Program-made: the position numbers and the translations under genes
Assembly: GCA_024516155.1 (NCBI GenBank)
Contig: JAJJXM010000024.1
Location: 682,001 to 746,000 of the forward strand
Direction: 5' to 3'
Length of the DNA stretch: 64,000 nucleotides
Source of the DNA: Pyronema omphalodes
Lineage: Eukaryota > Ascomycota > Pezizomycetes > Pezizales > Pyronemataceae
Notes under the pieces: model-generated
What the model was told of the DNA's origin: nothing
Databases searched by the model: none
What the model saw: the letters and a program-made list of their open reading frames with translations, nothing else
Part shown: positions 38,301 through 49,100 of the stretch, piece by piece
How the letters are laid out: every line of letters starts with the position of its first letter
Numbering within the stretch: the first letter of the stretch is position 1

Positions 38301-38819
38301 AGACTCAATTGTACCTTCATGTGAAGTTGAGGACATCAGCTCTACCTCCGCTGCCGCCCGTGTCTCTCTGGCGCGGCCTACAAGAGTTCGCAGCCATGAG
38401 GGACCCCCGACCCGGACGGCACTGACTATAGCTGTAATGATTCCGAGAGGCGCTACGGCAAAGAGAAGCGAGTCGATCCATGATGTTGAGAAGCTCTGTA
38501 TACGCTTAGTCGAGCAGCAAGAAGGGATTGGTATCGATTGTTCTAACCATGAACTGTTGAGCAAATCTGAAGGTATTTAGCGTGCTCCATTATATAAAGA
38601 AGACATATCTGTAGCAGTGTACCTTTCACCGAATAGTGCAAGAAGAGGGGATAAATCCGAGATAAAGTTGTTAGAAAATTCGGCGCCGTTGATTCCAGTG
38701 TTGTCGTTTCCAGAAGGACCGGCGGTCGAGTCTGCGGGTGAGGTTGCTGCCGCGACAGCTGCGGCCAATAGCCAAACCTCAGCAGCCCGGATCATCCATG
38801 CGGGAGTTGTGGTTGCCAT
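32370..38819 (-). CDS. Multi-pass membrane ankyrin-repeat protein with C-terminal SPRY domain
   Basis: Eleven exons by eye: 38819-38623, 38566-38548, 38495-38315, 38267-38007, 37957-37559, 37484-37352, 37283-35768, 35714-34996, 34937-32814, 32762-32557 and 32503-32370. All phases agree and give about 1,962 residues. The second exon is only 19 nt. Acceptors at 37958 and 32504 each have an in-frame alternative 3 nt away. Residues 6-26 are a signal or first membrane helix, with further hydrophobic segments at about 80-100 (LLFAVAPLGIITAIVSAVRV), 311-333 (IAAIFGILVQITVLVVAGLV) and 355-375 (LLLVLGMFICASVV). A long middle region has Lys/Glu-rich charge clusters. Exons 8-9 encode about 16 ankyrin repeats (about 1120-1750). 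The last exons form a SPRY-type domain (DTVGCGVIKGRLFFTKNGRHLG). From memory, similar N-terminal regions occur in other Pezizomycotina ankyrin proteins; function is unknown. CACGTG overlaps the base just before the ATG. Confidence 0.85.
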
Positions 38820-39969
38820 CACGTGACGAAAGTGCGGTTACCAAGAGCTTCGCGGTCGAGCCTAGGGAGTGTGCTTGGTGTGGTCGTCAGTTCGTCTGGA
38901 GGAGCGCTGTCAAAGAGCCGGGGATTGACGACGGGGAAGGTTGAAGGCTCCCTCACTCGAAACTACGGGAGAAGCAATCTTTAAAGGCAGATTTGAACGC
39001 TGAGCGTCGGCCGGGAAGAAAAAATAATACAAGCCGTCGACTCCTTTCGTCTTGCTTTCCCTCGTCCTATAGATAATAACGTGCGCGTCGGGTGTTATGC
39101 CTAGAAACACAACAGATATTGTCCTGTGCGTTGGGAAGTCTGCCTAGAAACACAGCAGATATAAAAGCTGTCTGATAGCTGCGGCTATGACTGTGACTAC
39201 GTTGCCTGTACCAATCATTGCTTCGACAATCAGCAAAGTGTTTCGAAAGCTTTGTGGTCTGTACCAATCATTGCTTTGACAATCGGCAAAGTGTTCTGAG
39301 AGCTTTATGGCCTGCATCTAGACAGTGGATCTTGACTTAATTCGTTACCAGGCGCGGCTGCAATGCAGAAGTTTCATGACCGGTGTTTGGTTTGCGGCGC
39401 AGGTTCTGCAAAGAAGTGGGGAATGTAGCTATCTGCACAAAATCAGCTGCCGGACGTTTCGAATAACCGCAGGGAATTAAAAGGGATGAAGAGAAAGGGA
39501 GGGAAGCCGGCCGGCCGAATGGAGGCAGAGTACTATTGGAGGACGACGACGTGCAATGGGAAGAAGACGAGGGTGACTGGAATGGCGAACCGGAGGCGAT
39601 GCCGTAGCAGGTGTCGGGAGACGCGAAGAAGTAACTGTATCTGAACCAGAAGCGATACCGTTGCAGGTGTTAAGAGACGCGAATAGGTGACTACATCTAT
39701 GGTGCATAGAGTTTCGAGAATAAGCATAGTGGGAAGTTGGGTAGTTGATGATAGTGGGTGTAGCGACGGGCACCTAAACGCCGGATCACACCGTGTGAGA
39801 CCCCTGGACAACCAATCCTAGGACCAGTAAAAAACCGCATCACCAACACAATCGAAAACCACCATACCGCCTTCATTGTATTACAATCCCCGAATATTCC
39901 CCAAGGAATAAGATCCTTATAATCTGGTGTCTTGATGATAATATCTCTCGCAGCAAGCTTAAGAGAAGC
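38820..39969. other. Upstream DNA with short tandem duplications
   Basis: GTCACGTG directly abuts the ANK-SPRY start codon. TGCCTAGAAACACA.CAGATAT occurs at 39098 and 39141, and a 54-bp unit (CTGTACCAATCATTGCTT...) is tandemly duplicated at about 39205-39312. No gene was recognised. Confidence 0.5.
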
Positions 39970-40229
39970 AGGAACCGAATAAGACATGGATCTACCACTG
40001 ATGAAGAGCGTACAGGGCTCAGGGACACATAGACGAGAAGGTCAGAAATGGAGTACGAATATGTAGACGAGAGGGGGGGGCTACAACCCCAAACACGATA
40101 GACCGCTCCGGGGCGTACCCGGTGACTATTGGGGTCACACCCAATAGTTAACAATGTAAATTAATTAGGTAGCTTCCGCCATAACCTGACGGTTAGATGC
40201 GTGTATGAATAAAAAAAAAAAAAAAAAAC
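39970..40229 (+). mobile_element. 3' end of a non-LTR retroelement with A-tail
   Basis: The stretch is related to the reverse complement of about 53640-53850. Shared blocks are GAGCGTACAGGGCTCAGGGACACA, GAAATGGAGTA, GGGGCTACAACCCCAA, GATAGACCGCTCCGGGGCGTACCCGGTGA, GGGGTCACACCC, AGTTAACAATGTAAA, and CCGCCATAACCT.ACGGTTAGATGCGTGTATGA. It ends in a run of about 20 A. The common 3' module plus A-rich tail is what a LINE or SINE 3' end looks like. No reading frame was recognised upstream. Confidence 0.7.
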
Positions 40230-41728
40230 TGATGATAGACATACGACCATCACTCCCCTGTACCTGTGTCGATTGTCCAGGCTCCAAAGTTGCTGCGATA
40301 GTTGCGGCAGCCTGAGCAACGGTTGTAGTGGTGTATTTATACAAAGTCGTCGGTGTTGGACCTGTGTATGCCGCTATCATTGCTGCTGCCGGGGCTTTAA
40401 AAACAAACAGTGTGGTCTGTCCTACGAATGCCTTGCAGGATTGGAAAGATAAAGTGCGAGGTAAGGGACAGGGTGACTAGAAGGGACATGGCTTGTAGAC
40501 CGCAGACGGATAGAAAGAGGAGGCCAATTTGTCCATGAGCAGGGCGTGTAATTAAAGACTGAAGCAGAAGCAATCAAATGGTGGATAAGTTGTGAAAGAA
40601 ATATTGTTATGAAAAGATATGTCAATGGACAAGTTCGTGAGAGACATTGAAGTGACTAATTTGATGTGATACCGAAAAAAATAGTGAAAGCCGTGAAAAT
40701 GGCGTCAGGGTGTTTCGAAAAATCGGGAACGTGTAAGTCATGATTGGGATTCAAATGAAGCCTCGCTGCGAAGAAAAATGTATGAAATGTAAGGAAAATC
40801 AAAAATCTTCAAAGAAAAAGGGCAAAAGAAGACGGGAAACTAAGGAAAAAAACCGCAGCTGAACTCTTTACTATGTGTTTTACATATAGATGCACTTCAA
40901 TGAGCACTGCAAGATGAGGATGCCATATAGACAGTCTTCGAGAATCTCCAAAAGCTTGTTGTGATAATACCATAAATGTTTGCGAGTACCAATCATGCAG
41001 ATTTGAAGAATACCCGACAGTGCCAATATACATGATTGCCTCCTCTGTGCGCCTTGCTCGTGAAAAATTCCACTTAGGTCAGACGATCAAAACCTGCCTT
41101 GTCCAGTCCACATCACCTGTTCCAATGTCATGAAATCTCTGATCGCCGTTCATTTTGCGGAACAATACGGCAAGCCGGTACTCTAGTGGAATTACAACCA
41201 CTGGCGAATCGCATGTCACACCCTATAATGTGTGAGAATAGAATAGGTATCATATATAACGCTATGGAGAATATGGCAAACTCGACAGGAGAATGCATAA
41301 TTAAGTTAGTATCCCGGGCCGGAAGCCCCAGGGAAGCTCCGGCTAGCCACGTCATGTGATTAGTGACTTTTCGATAGGACCTCACGAGGATCCCGGCCCG
41401 AGGCGTCGAAACTATTATTCACTGTCAGTTTGGGAGGACCAAGGACGGAGAAGGGGAATGAACACTTACCTCAAGGGTGTCAACCTACCCTTGAGACAAC
41501 TACGAACGACGCTGATGGAGAACGAAGAAGACGACGAAAAGTCACCTCCTTATACCTGAAGAGTATTCGGCAATTCACGGCTACGATAGGTGCTGCATAG
41601 GAACAGGAGATTCCAGGAAGATGCAGATACGGCGCAAGTGTGTCATCCGGTGATATGAGTTGGGTGAACAGTTGCGCGAAGGGATAAGGCAGAGTCTAGT
41701 CAGCAAACAGGAGTGGAATGCAGGACAA
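40230..41728. other. Unassigned DNA, possible older retroelement relic
   Basis: No gene was recognised. 41280-41720 has a GC-richer character (GGAAGCCCCAGGGAAGCTCCGG) and ends at the target duplication of the solo LTR, so it may be part of an older element interrupted by that insertion. Confidence 0.35.
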
Positions 41729-42868
41729 TGTAACGGCGAACAAGGGAGAGATAGCTGACGGAGAACCTGAGGGCTCTTCTCAATTATTCACTCTTGAGTT
41801 CAATGAATATAACCTTATAATAACTTCAACGTTAGAAACTCTTAAGCTGTGTCAAGCATCAACTTAAAGACTTTCTGTGTTTAGAAGTTTAAGGAAATAA
41901 ACAAAGATTCCAAGGGACAAAGAGATCCAGAGACAGGAACGAGGACGAGGACGTAAACAAAGATTTCGACAAAGTATTTGAATTTGTAAATAAACAAATA
42001 ACTGTGTAAGGAGAAAAGAAAAACAAAATAAACAAACAAAGAAACAATCTTCTTATATACAATTTTTCCTCCTTACACGCCGAGCCACTATTTGCAGATT
42101 TTTCCCAAAAAATAACTAAGTAAACAACGCGGTCGCGGTTGCGCGTTCTAGACGCGCTAACGCGTTCGTACCAAATTAGCGTGTTTGCGTGCACAGCCTC
42201 GTCGCGCCCTCGTTAGCGTATCTCGCCTGCGCGATAGGGTAACTCGCGTGAGCGGTAGCGTACTTTGCGTGCGCGCTAGCGTAACCCTAAGCGTAGTCAC
42301 GCGCGCGCTTCTGTAACCCTAATCGTGCGCGTGCGTCCGTAACCCTAACCCTAGCTGTGCGTGTACGGTCACAAACCTAACCCTAGTTTGTGTGCGTGCG
42401 GGTGCAACCCTAACCCTAGTCACGTGAATCCAGATCAGCTGCGATTGGAAAGATGGTGCAATACTGATGAGGTCACATGACTAGATCTTATCTTATCGAT
42501 AAGATGATCGTGCCCTAGCCCTAGTCACGTGTGCGCACATTAGTAGACCAGTGCGCGTGCATACTGATCTACTACTGATTAGAACACGTGACCGATCTTA
42601 TCTAATCGGATAAGATGATCGGTAGACCGTAGGTATGGAATTTCCGAAAAGGGATCCGAGCTGACCCCTAACCCTGGGGGTAGGTCACGTGACCTTTTTG
42701 ACAATTTGGGAATTCAGCGTAACCCTAACCCAAGCGAGTGACGAGTGATGATCGAAGACCGAAGGATAATAGAAATAAATAAACAAACGAGTGCTGAATA
42801 ATGAAGCGCATGATAATAGGTGAATGAATGACGAGGAGGGGGAAGGTAATAATTCTCGAGCCGTGACA
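41729..42868. mobile_element. Solo LTR of gypsy family B
   Basis: An 1,140-bp sequence begins TGTAACGGCGAACAAGG and ends TTCTCGAGCCGTGACA, and is flanked by the exact 5-bp duplication GACAA (41724-41728 and 42869-42873). It is related along its length to the LTRs at 50901-51987 and 59083-60198. No internal region follows, so it is a solo LTR left by recombination between two LTRs. It holds CCCTAA units, CACGTG boxes including the palindrome GGTCACGTGACC (42683-42694), and the palindrome ATCTTATCGATAAGAT (42490-42505). Confidence 0.92.
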
Positions 42869-43835
42869 GACAAGGCTCAACAGTGCATCAGCATGAGACG
42901 ACGTCCAGCAGGGAACTCCACTCAGGAAACCTGTTTGATGGAACTGATATGACGCGTCGTTGGGCCTAGAGCTGCCAACTTGGAACAAGACGGCGTTTGC
43001 ATCCACACCAGGCTGTGGCTGCGCGCAAGTGCGCACAGGTGGGGCACATATGACATCACACAGGAATGTGACGGAGTGATCCACTCCCGTAAGGCGTCAG
43101 GATGCCTTATGATGTCAGTGACCTCCACTTGCAATTGAGATTCTCTAGGCAGATCTATGATGGCGCGACTCATCCGATAAATGACTCACGTGTCATTATC
43201 ACAAGAGTCCATGCATGATGCAGTCAGACGGAGCTGGCCTCCGGTGTGACTCATAACCCCAGCAACTCACTGGAAGGTGTGGTAGTACGGTGAGCTATTT
43301 CAAGGATTAATCTGACCAGCGCGAGCATAATGCAAGTGAGCAATCAATTTGATTGCGCGCTTATTATGATGCAAGCCTCAGCAGATGCGTCACAGCTTTG
43401 ACACATGTCTTATCTCCTAAGCTCAGTTTGGCAGTTGGTTCCCCAAGGAAGGCTGGGCGGACTTGTAGACGAAGGTCCATAAAAGACCATATGTCTTCCC
43501 TCTGTCTCCTCCATCATCATCCATTGATCCTCTACGCAACGATACACTATTTACATTAACGAATACCTCCGAAGACAACCCTTAAGTTTATTCGGCCTGT
43601 GATCGGTTAATGCTCTTCCTAGTTTATCTTTGGAATAAGTTCTTTTAGTTCTTGAAGACGAAGCGTCTGTCTACACTAGGACAGAGAACTTGAGATACAA
43701 CCGGAAAAGCCTCTGTATAGTTAGGACTGTGCCCAGGTTCACATCGCAGGATAACCTGAACCATGTTGTCCACAATCACCCTGCCTGCTGCCACCACAAT
43801 ATTTCACGGCGGTCCACAAACCCTTTACTGTCATG
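42869..43835. other. Unassigned DNA with LTR-like promoter look
   Basis: No coding region was recognised. 43470-43560 reads like an LTR promoter (CATAAAAGACC TATA-like box, then a CT-rich leader), but no matching second copy lies in the window. Confidence 0.3.
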
Positions 43836-44017
43836 TGTCAAGGTGCACGAACGGAAGTTCGAGGGACACGCTTGCACACTACCGGGGGGTCAAGACTAGG
43901 CAAGGCTCCGGGAGCCGAAACGGAGGAACAAGGACCGAAGTGCTCGACGAACGGTCGGCACACGAAATAAGGACATGGGCAAGGACAAGAGTGACGTAGG
44001 TCTGAGGAGAGAAGAGA
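43836..44017 (-). mobile_element. Left part of a split, inverted LTR of element A'
   Basis: It matches the reverse complement of the 3' part of element A's LTR, though diverged. Shared blocks are ACACTACCGG, ACAAGGACCGAAGTGCTCG, and GGACAAGAGTGACGTAGG. The rest of this LTR continues at 50417-50753, on the far side of element A, so A was inserted into it. Confidence 0.8.
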
Positions 44018-44543
44018 TGTCACGGCACACGGCTGACGAGCCGTTGTGTTGCGTCATCATGCTGTCGTGGTTGTTGATGGACATCGTGCCGTTGTCTTGC
44101 CCTGTTGTGTTGTGTTGCCGTTGTGTTGTGGTGTGTGCCGTGCCATTGTGACTGAGAGACTGATTGATGATGGATGACGTACCACGAGCTGGAGAGCTGT
44201 GGCGTTGCAGGTGAATTGATGGAGAACGGAAGCTCATGTAGCGATGATTGTATGACGGCCCAGCAAGAGTGCTGGCCGCCCCTTTGTACATAAGGAGGCT
44301 TGCCTCCCCGTTGTCGAGATTCTCCATCGAACGTCTTGTGTCTTCTCCTTGCTCCTAATATAAGACTTCTTCTCCCAAGTCCTACGTCACTCTTGTCCTT
44401 GTCCCTGTTCCTGTTTTGTGTGCCGTCCGTCTGACGAGCACTTCGGTCCTTGTCCTGCCGTTCCCCGTTCCGGAACCCGCCTAGTCTCTCTTGCCGGTAG
44501 TGTTCAGTGTGTTCTTTGAACGTCCGTTCCTAGTTCCCTGACA
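44018..44543 (+). repeat. Element A 5' LTR
   Basis: 526 bp, TG...CA ends. It contains a TAATATAAGACTT TATA-like stretch and the leader that follows it. No convincing tRNA primer-binding site was identified just after 44543. Confidence 0.93.
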
Positions 44544-44578
44544 TTACGTTCGATCGATTAATTATTCAACCGACACGC

Positions 44579-44830
44579 ATGAACCCCACCGGTTCTGCCT
44601 GGACCTACGCATTAAAACAAGCCTTGGAATCGCACACCCTAAACGAAACCTTTGGGATTCCCGATAGATTCGCTGGCGCAGTGCGAAGAACCATCCGACG
44701 AGCAGAAGATAACTGCTACCTTGTGGTCCGCTGGGAACTCCACGACTACACTTACCAGGAGCACATCCGCCGCACCATCAGACTCAAGCCAATCCTCAGA
44801 GCCCGCCAGAATGCATATCAAACTTATTGA
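44579..44830 (+). CDS. Small upstream ORF of element A, overlapping gag
   Basis: 83 residues from the first ATG after the 5' LTR (MNPTGSAWTYALKQALE...). It overlaps the main gag frame, whose first in-frame ATG in the protein-like part is at 44811. Either it is a separate short product, or it is the original gag N-terminus separated by a frame break. Confidence 0.45.
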   Translation: MNPTGSAWTYALKQALESHTLNETFGIPDRFAGAVRRTIRRAEDNCYLVVRWELHDYTYQEHIRRTIRLKPILRARQNAYQTY

Positions 44831-46158
44831 CGAAGGACACTGGCAGCAAATTATGAACGCTGCCACCATGACCCAGTTCCCCGACGGCCATGAACCGCTT
44901 ACTTTCACCAAACAACTCGCACAATCCATCTTAGACGCTCAGGACCACCCCACGGGTTATCTCTTAAACGACCTCGCGGAAACCCACGGCTCCCGTAACA
45001 GCACCCGGGTATCCAGCCCTGTCGCCTCTCGCGCTCCGGAAGCTCCCACCCCTGCTCCCATTCCCCCTGTCGTGATCCAGACTGGCTCCGTCCAGGTTTA
45101 CCCAAACGGCCCAGAACCAGTACCGCGAACCGCCGCACCCCCTACCACAGCCGCAGCCGCAGCCCCCGCCCCCGCGATAATCGCACCAATTCCAAGACCC
45201 CCCCTGCGAGACCCCGAAATCCTCCTAACCCCGGAGGAGCAAGCAGATACAAATGAAATCCACTACTACGAGAAGGAGCTCACCCGCCAGCGTAAACTCA
45301 TCAACGCGCTACTCGCCTCCCCCGGAATCCGCGTAACCGGAGACAAAATCTCGGATCCGCCAACCTTCGACGGGTCCAACAGGGAGGACCTCCGCCGCTT
45401 TGTCTCTTTGCTTCGCATCAAGTTGGTGAGCGACGAGCTACGCTTCCCAACCCCTCATAAACGGATTTCTTATGCCATGGGCCGCCTCCGCGGACGCGCC
45501 TTGGATCAGATTCTCCCTTATATCAAGGAAAATGGCAACCGCTGGGAACTCAACGACGTCGAGGACGTCATTAAAATTTTACAGCGTACCTTTGGAGACC
45601 CGGACGAGCGCGCAACGGCTCGTTTCAAACTACAAAATCTCCGACAGAACAACCGCGAATTTTCGGACTACTATGCAGAGTTCTCCCGCTTAGTCGCAGA
45701 GTTAGGCTGGGACGAAGCCGCCACCATGGATGCCCTGCGTAACGGCCTGTCCCTCGAACTGCACGAAAAGTTGGTTGGTGCCCCGCCCACCACCACGATG
45801 CACGAATTTGTTGACCAGTGCCAAAAATTGGACTCCCAATTGAGAGCACTTGAGAACCTCCGGAAGCTGCGTACCAACCGCGGCCAAGTTAAACCCACTA
45901 CCACCGCCACCCCCCGCCACCAGTCGCCCCATCCCCGCTACCCAAGCCACCACCGCCTCCTCCAGCAAGCAAACCCCTGCCCAGGGACCCCGTCAGAAAC
46001 TGTCGGCACAGGAGCGCGCGACCCGCCTATCAGAAGGACGTTGCCTCTACTGCGGTGGCCTCGGCCACATGGCTGCGTCGTGCCCCGCCAAGACGAATGT
46101 TGAAGTGGCGAGCGTGGAATTATTGGATACTGAAGAAGAGGTGTCGGGAAAAGAATAA
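44811..46158 (+). pseudogene. gag: Element A gag, with one frame break
   Basis: The first part (44811 to about 45910) reads as a retrotransposon Gag: MHIKLIDEGHWQQI, a Pro/Ala-rich spacer, then a capsid-like region (DPPTFDGSNREDLRRF, TFGDPDERATARFKLQNLRQ). In the C-rich stretch near 45905-45920 the frame must move by one base. The continuing frame carries the zinc knuckle CLYCGGLGHMAASCP and ends at TAA 46156-46158. The frame break sits in a run of six C, so a one-base slip or a sequencing error is the likely cause. Gag forms the particle that packages element RNA. Confidence 0.8.
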
Positions 46159-46190
46159 ACCAGCTGCAAGAAGATGGCTCTGCCGCTGGT
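46146..46190 (+). promoter_or_regulatory. Predicted -1 ribosomal frameshift signal, gag/pol
   Basis: In the zinc-knuckle gag frame the codons run TCG GGA AAA GAA TAA, so 46146-46152 is the slippery heptamer G_GGA_AAA of X_XXY_YYZ form. A 6-nt spacer (46153-46158) is followed by a hairpin: ACCAGC (46159-46164) pairs with GCTGGT (46185-46190), with inner GCA/TGC pairs. A -1 slip leads directly into the pol frame. The gag stop lies 4 nt past the heptamer. Confidence 0.8.
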
Positions 46191-49100
46191 GGGAATATTA
46201 TTGCTGATACATTGCTATTATCGGGCGCAAGTGTTACTGGAAAGTTAGAATGCAAACACCTTGTTCTCTCCTGTTCCTTGTTTTCCAATAACCGCTCCGT
46301 GAAAACAGTAGCGCTCGTTGACTGCGGCGCCACTGGTATCGCCTTTGTTGACCGCAATTTCGCCCGCCATCACAAACTCCCCCTAACCCCCCTATCCACC
46401 GCTCAAACGGTCGAAGTTATCGACGGCCGCCCCATATCCTCAGGAAAAATCACACACCTCGCCCAAGTAGAGTGTACCATCAACGGTCACTCGGAAATCC
46501 TTCCCATGTTTGTCACCAAGCTGGGTCACTACCCGGTGGTGTTGGGTATTCCCTGGTTGAAGAAACACGATGTAACAATAAGCTTCAGTTCCAACACTGT
46601 AAGCTTCGACTCCCAATACTGCCTAAGGAACTGCACCCCGTTGCCTGTAAGCACAACCGGTGTCGAGGTCCTGGACTCGAGGCCCCCTCCCGCTGTCCAC
46701 GAGCCCGACACGAACCCCATGCCGGAGTTAGAAGACTCGGTCCCCGACCCCCCGGAAGAACCCCCAATAGCGATCTCAAGTCTAACCATCTCCGACTTCA
46801 AAGAAATGGTAGAAGACGAAAGCCTGACAGTGTTCTCGCTATCGTTGGACGAGATCACCGTCGCCCTACAAGACAAGCCCCCCCTCACGGACGACGAACT
46901 GAAAGACATGATCCCCGAAGAGTATCATGACTACCTCGATTTATTCAAGGAGGTCAACGCGAAGGAACTCCCCCCGCACCGACCCTACGACCACAAGATC
47001 CCACTGAAAGAGGGATTCGTCCCCCCCTTTGGCCCGCTATACTCGCTGTCACGCAACGAGTTGCAGACGCTGAAGACGTGGCTCGATGAGAATTTGGAGA
47101 AAGGATTTATACAACGCTCCCAATCACCAGCCGCCTCGCCGATACTATTCGTGAAAAAATCAGACGGATCCCTACGCCTGTGTCTCGACTACCGGAGACT
47201 GAATGAAGGTACCGAGAAGAACCGGTACCCGCTGCCATGGATACAGGAAACGATGATGAATCTTTCCAAAGCTCAATACTTTACGACCCTTGATGTCCGC
47301 AGCGCTTATAACCTTATCAGAATGGCAGAGGGCGAAGAATGGAAGACGGCCTTCCGCACAAGGTACGGCCTGTTCGAATCGAAAGTGATGCCCTTTGGGC
47401 TCACCAACGCGCCTGCCGATTTCCAGGCATTTATAAATGATGTCCTGCGACCATACCTAGACCAGTTTTGTACGGCATACTTGGACGATATCCTCGTATT
47501 CTCCGAAACAAAGCCCGATCACATTGCACACGTCCGAAAGATCTTGGAACGACTGAAAGAAGAAAAACTGCACTTGAAGCCAGAGAAGTGTAAGTTTGCT
47601 AAGGCAGAAGTACAGTACCTGGGCTACAACATCGGCCGCGACGGCGCGCCCATGATGGATTCCAAAGTGGCCACAGTGAGAGATTGGAAGGAACCAACCA
47701 CTTTGAAACAGGTCCAAGAGTTCCTAGGCTTCGCGAATTTCTACCGAAGATTTATCAAAGACTACTCAAACGTGGTCTCCCCGCTGACGGCTCTGACCAA
47801 AAAGAAAGATGGTAAAGCAATCCCCTTTATCTGGGGTAAAGATCAGCAGAGCGCCTTCGACCGACTGAAGGACGCATTTACATCAGCACCTATTCTCAAG
47901 CACTTCGACTACGAGAAACCGATTGTAGTAGAAACAGACGCATCTGACTATGTGTCTGCTGGAGTCTTATCACAATACGACGACGATAACGTGTTACACC
48001 CCGTCGCATTTTATTCCAAGAAGCATTCCCCGGCAGAATGCAACTACGAAATCTACGACAAAGAACTACTGGCAATAGTTCGTTGTTTCAAGGAATGGCG
48101 TCCCCACTTAGAGGGCTCCGCCTTCCCTATAAAAGTATTGACGGATCACAAGAATCTCGAATACTTTATGACGACAAAGCTGCTGAACAGACGACAAGCA
48201 CGCTGGTCCGAGTTCCTGTCTCGGTTTAACTTTGTGATCACCTATCGACCGGGAACGTTGGGAGGAAAACCGGACGCCCTGACAAGAAGAGCCGCCGACC
48301 TCCCGGAAGAGGGTGACGAACGCATACTGGCGAACCAGCAAGCTGTTCTGAAGCCACAGAACTTTCAGTTATGCATGACCCCGCCCATGAAACTCGCACC
48401 TTCCGAAGTAGACCTCCTGTTCACAGAGGGCTACAAGACAGATTCATTCCCCAACCGAGTGTTGGGAATGCTGGAAGATGGCACACAAATCTGTAAGGAC
48501 ATATCGCTCGCCGATTGCTCCGTGTTGGAAAACAGATTGTACTACCGAGATTGCCTCTATGTCCCCGCGCTGGATAAACTGCGATTGAAACTACTGCAAG
48601 ATCACCACGACCCCCCCACACTGGGACACCCGGGCCGTGCGAAGACTTTCGAACTCCTCGCCAGGAATTATTACTGGCCCTCGATGAGAAAAGATGTGGA
48701 CCAATTCGTCCGAAATTGCCACACCTGTAAAAGAACAAAGGCTACCCGCCACGCACCCTATGGAACCTTGAAGCCCCTACCGGTCCCGCACCACCCTTGG
48801 CAGAATATATCGGTGGACTTTGTTACTGGACTACCGACATCAGAAGGCTTCGACGCAATATGTGCGATGGTTTGCCGACTAACGAAACAGCGGCACTTAG
48901 TGCCCTGTCATTCCACGATAGACGCAGAAGGCTTCGCGCAACTCTTCCTGGAAAACGTATTCAAACTACACGGCCTGCCAGACACAGTAGTGTCCGACCG
49001 CGGTCCGCAATTTGTGGCCAATTTCTGGAAACACCTGGCAAATTGCATGGGTATCGAAATTGCCACGAGTACGGCCTTCCATCCCCAAACCGACGGCCAA

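Noticed and set aside
39477..39987. Minus-strand frames near 39.5-40 kb
   Set aside because: No start context, no domain; the upper end is part of the non-LTR 3' module.
43896..44327. Antisense frame in the element A 5' LTR, repeated at 49877-50200
   Set aside because: It occurs in both LTRs because they are copies of each other; it has no known domain and crosses the LTR edge.
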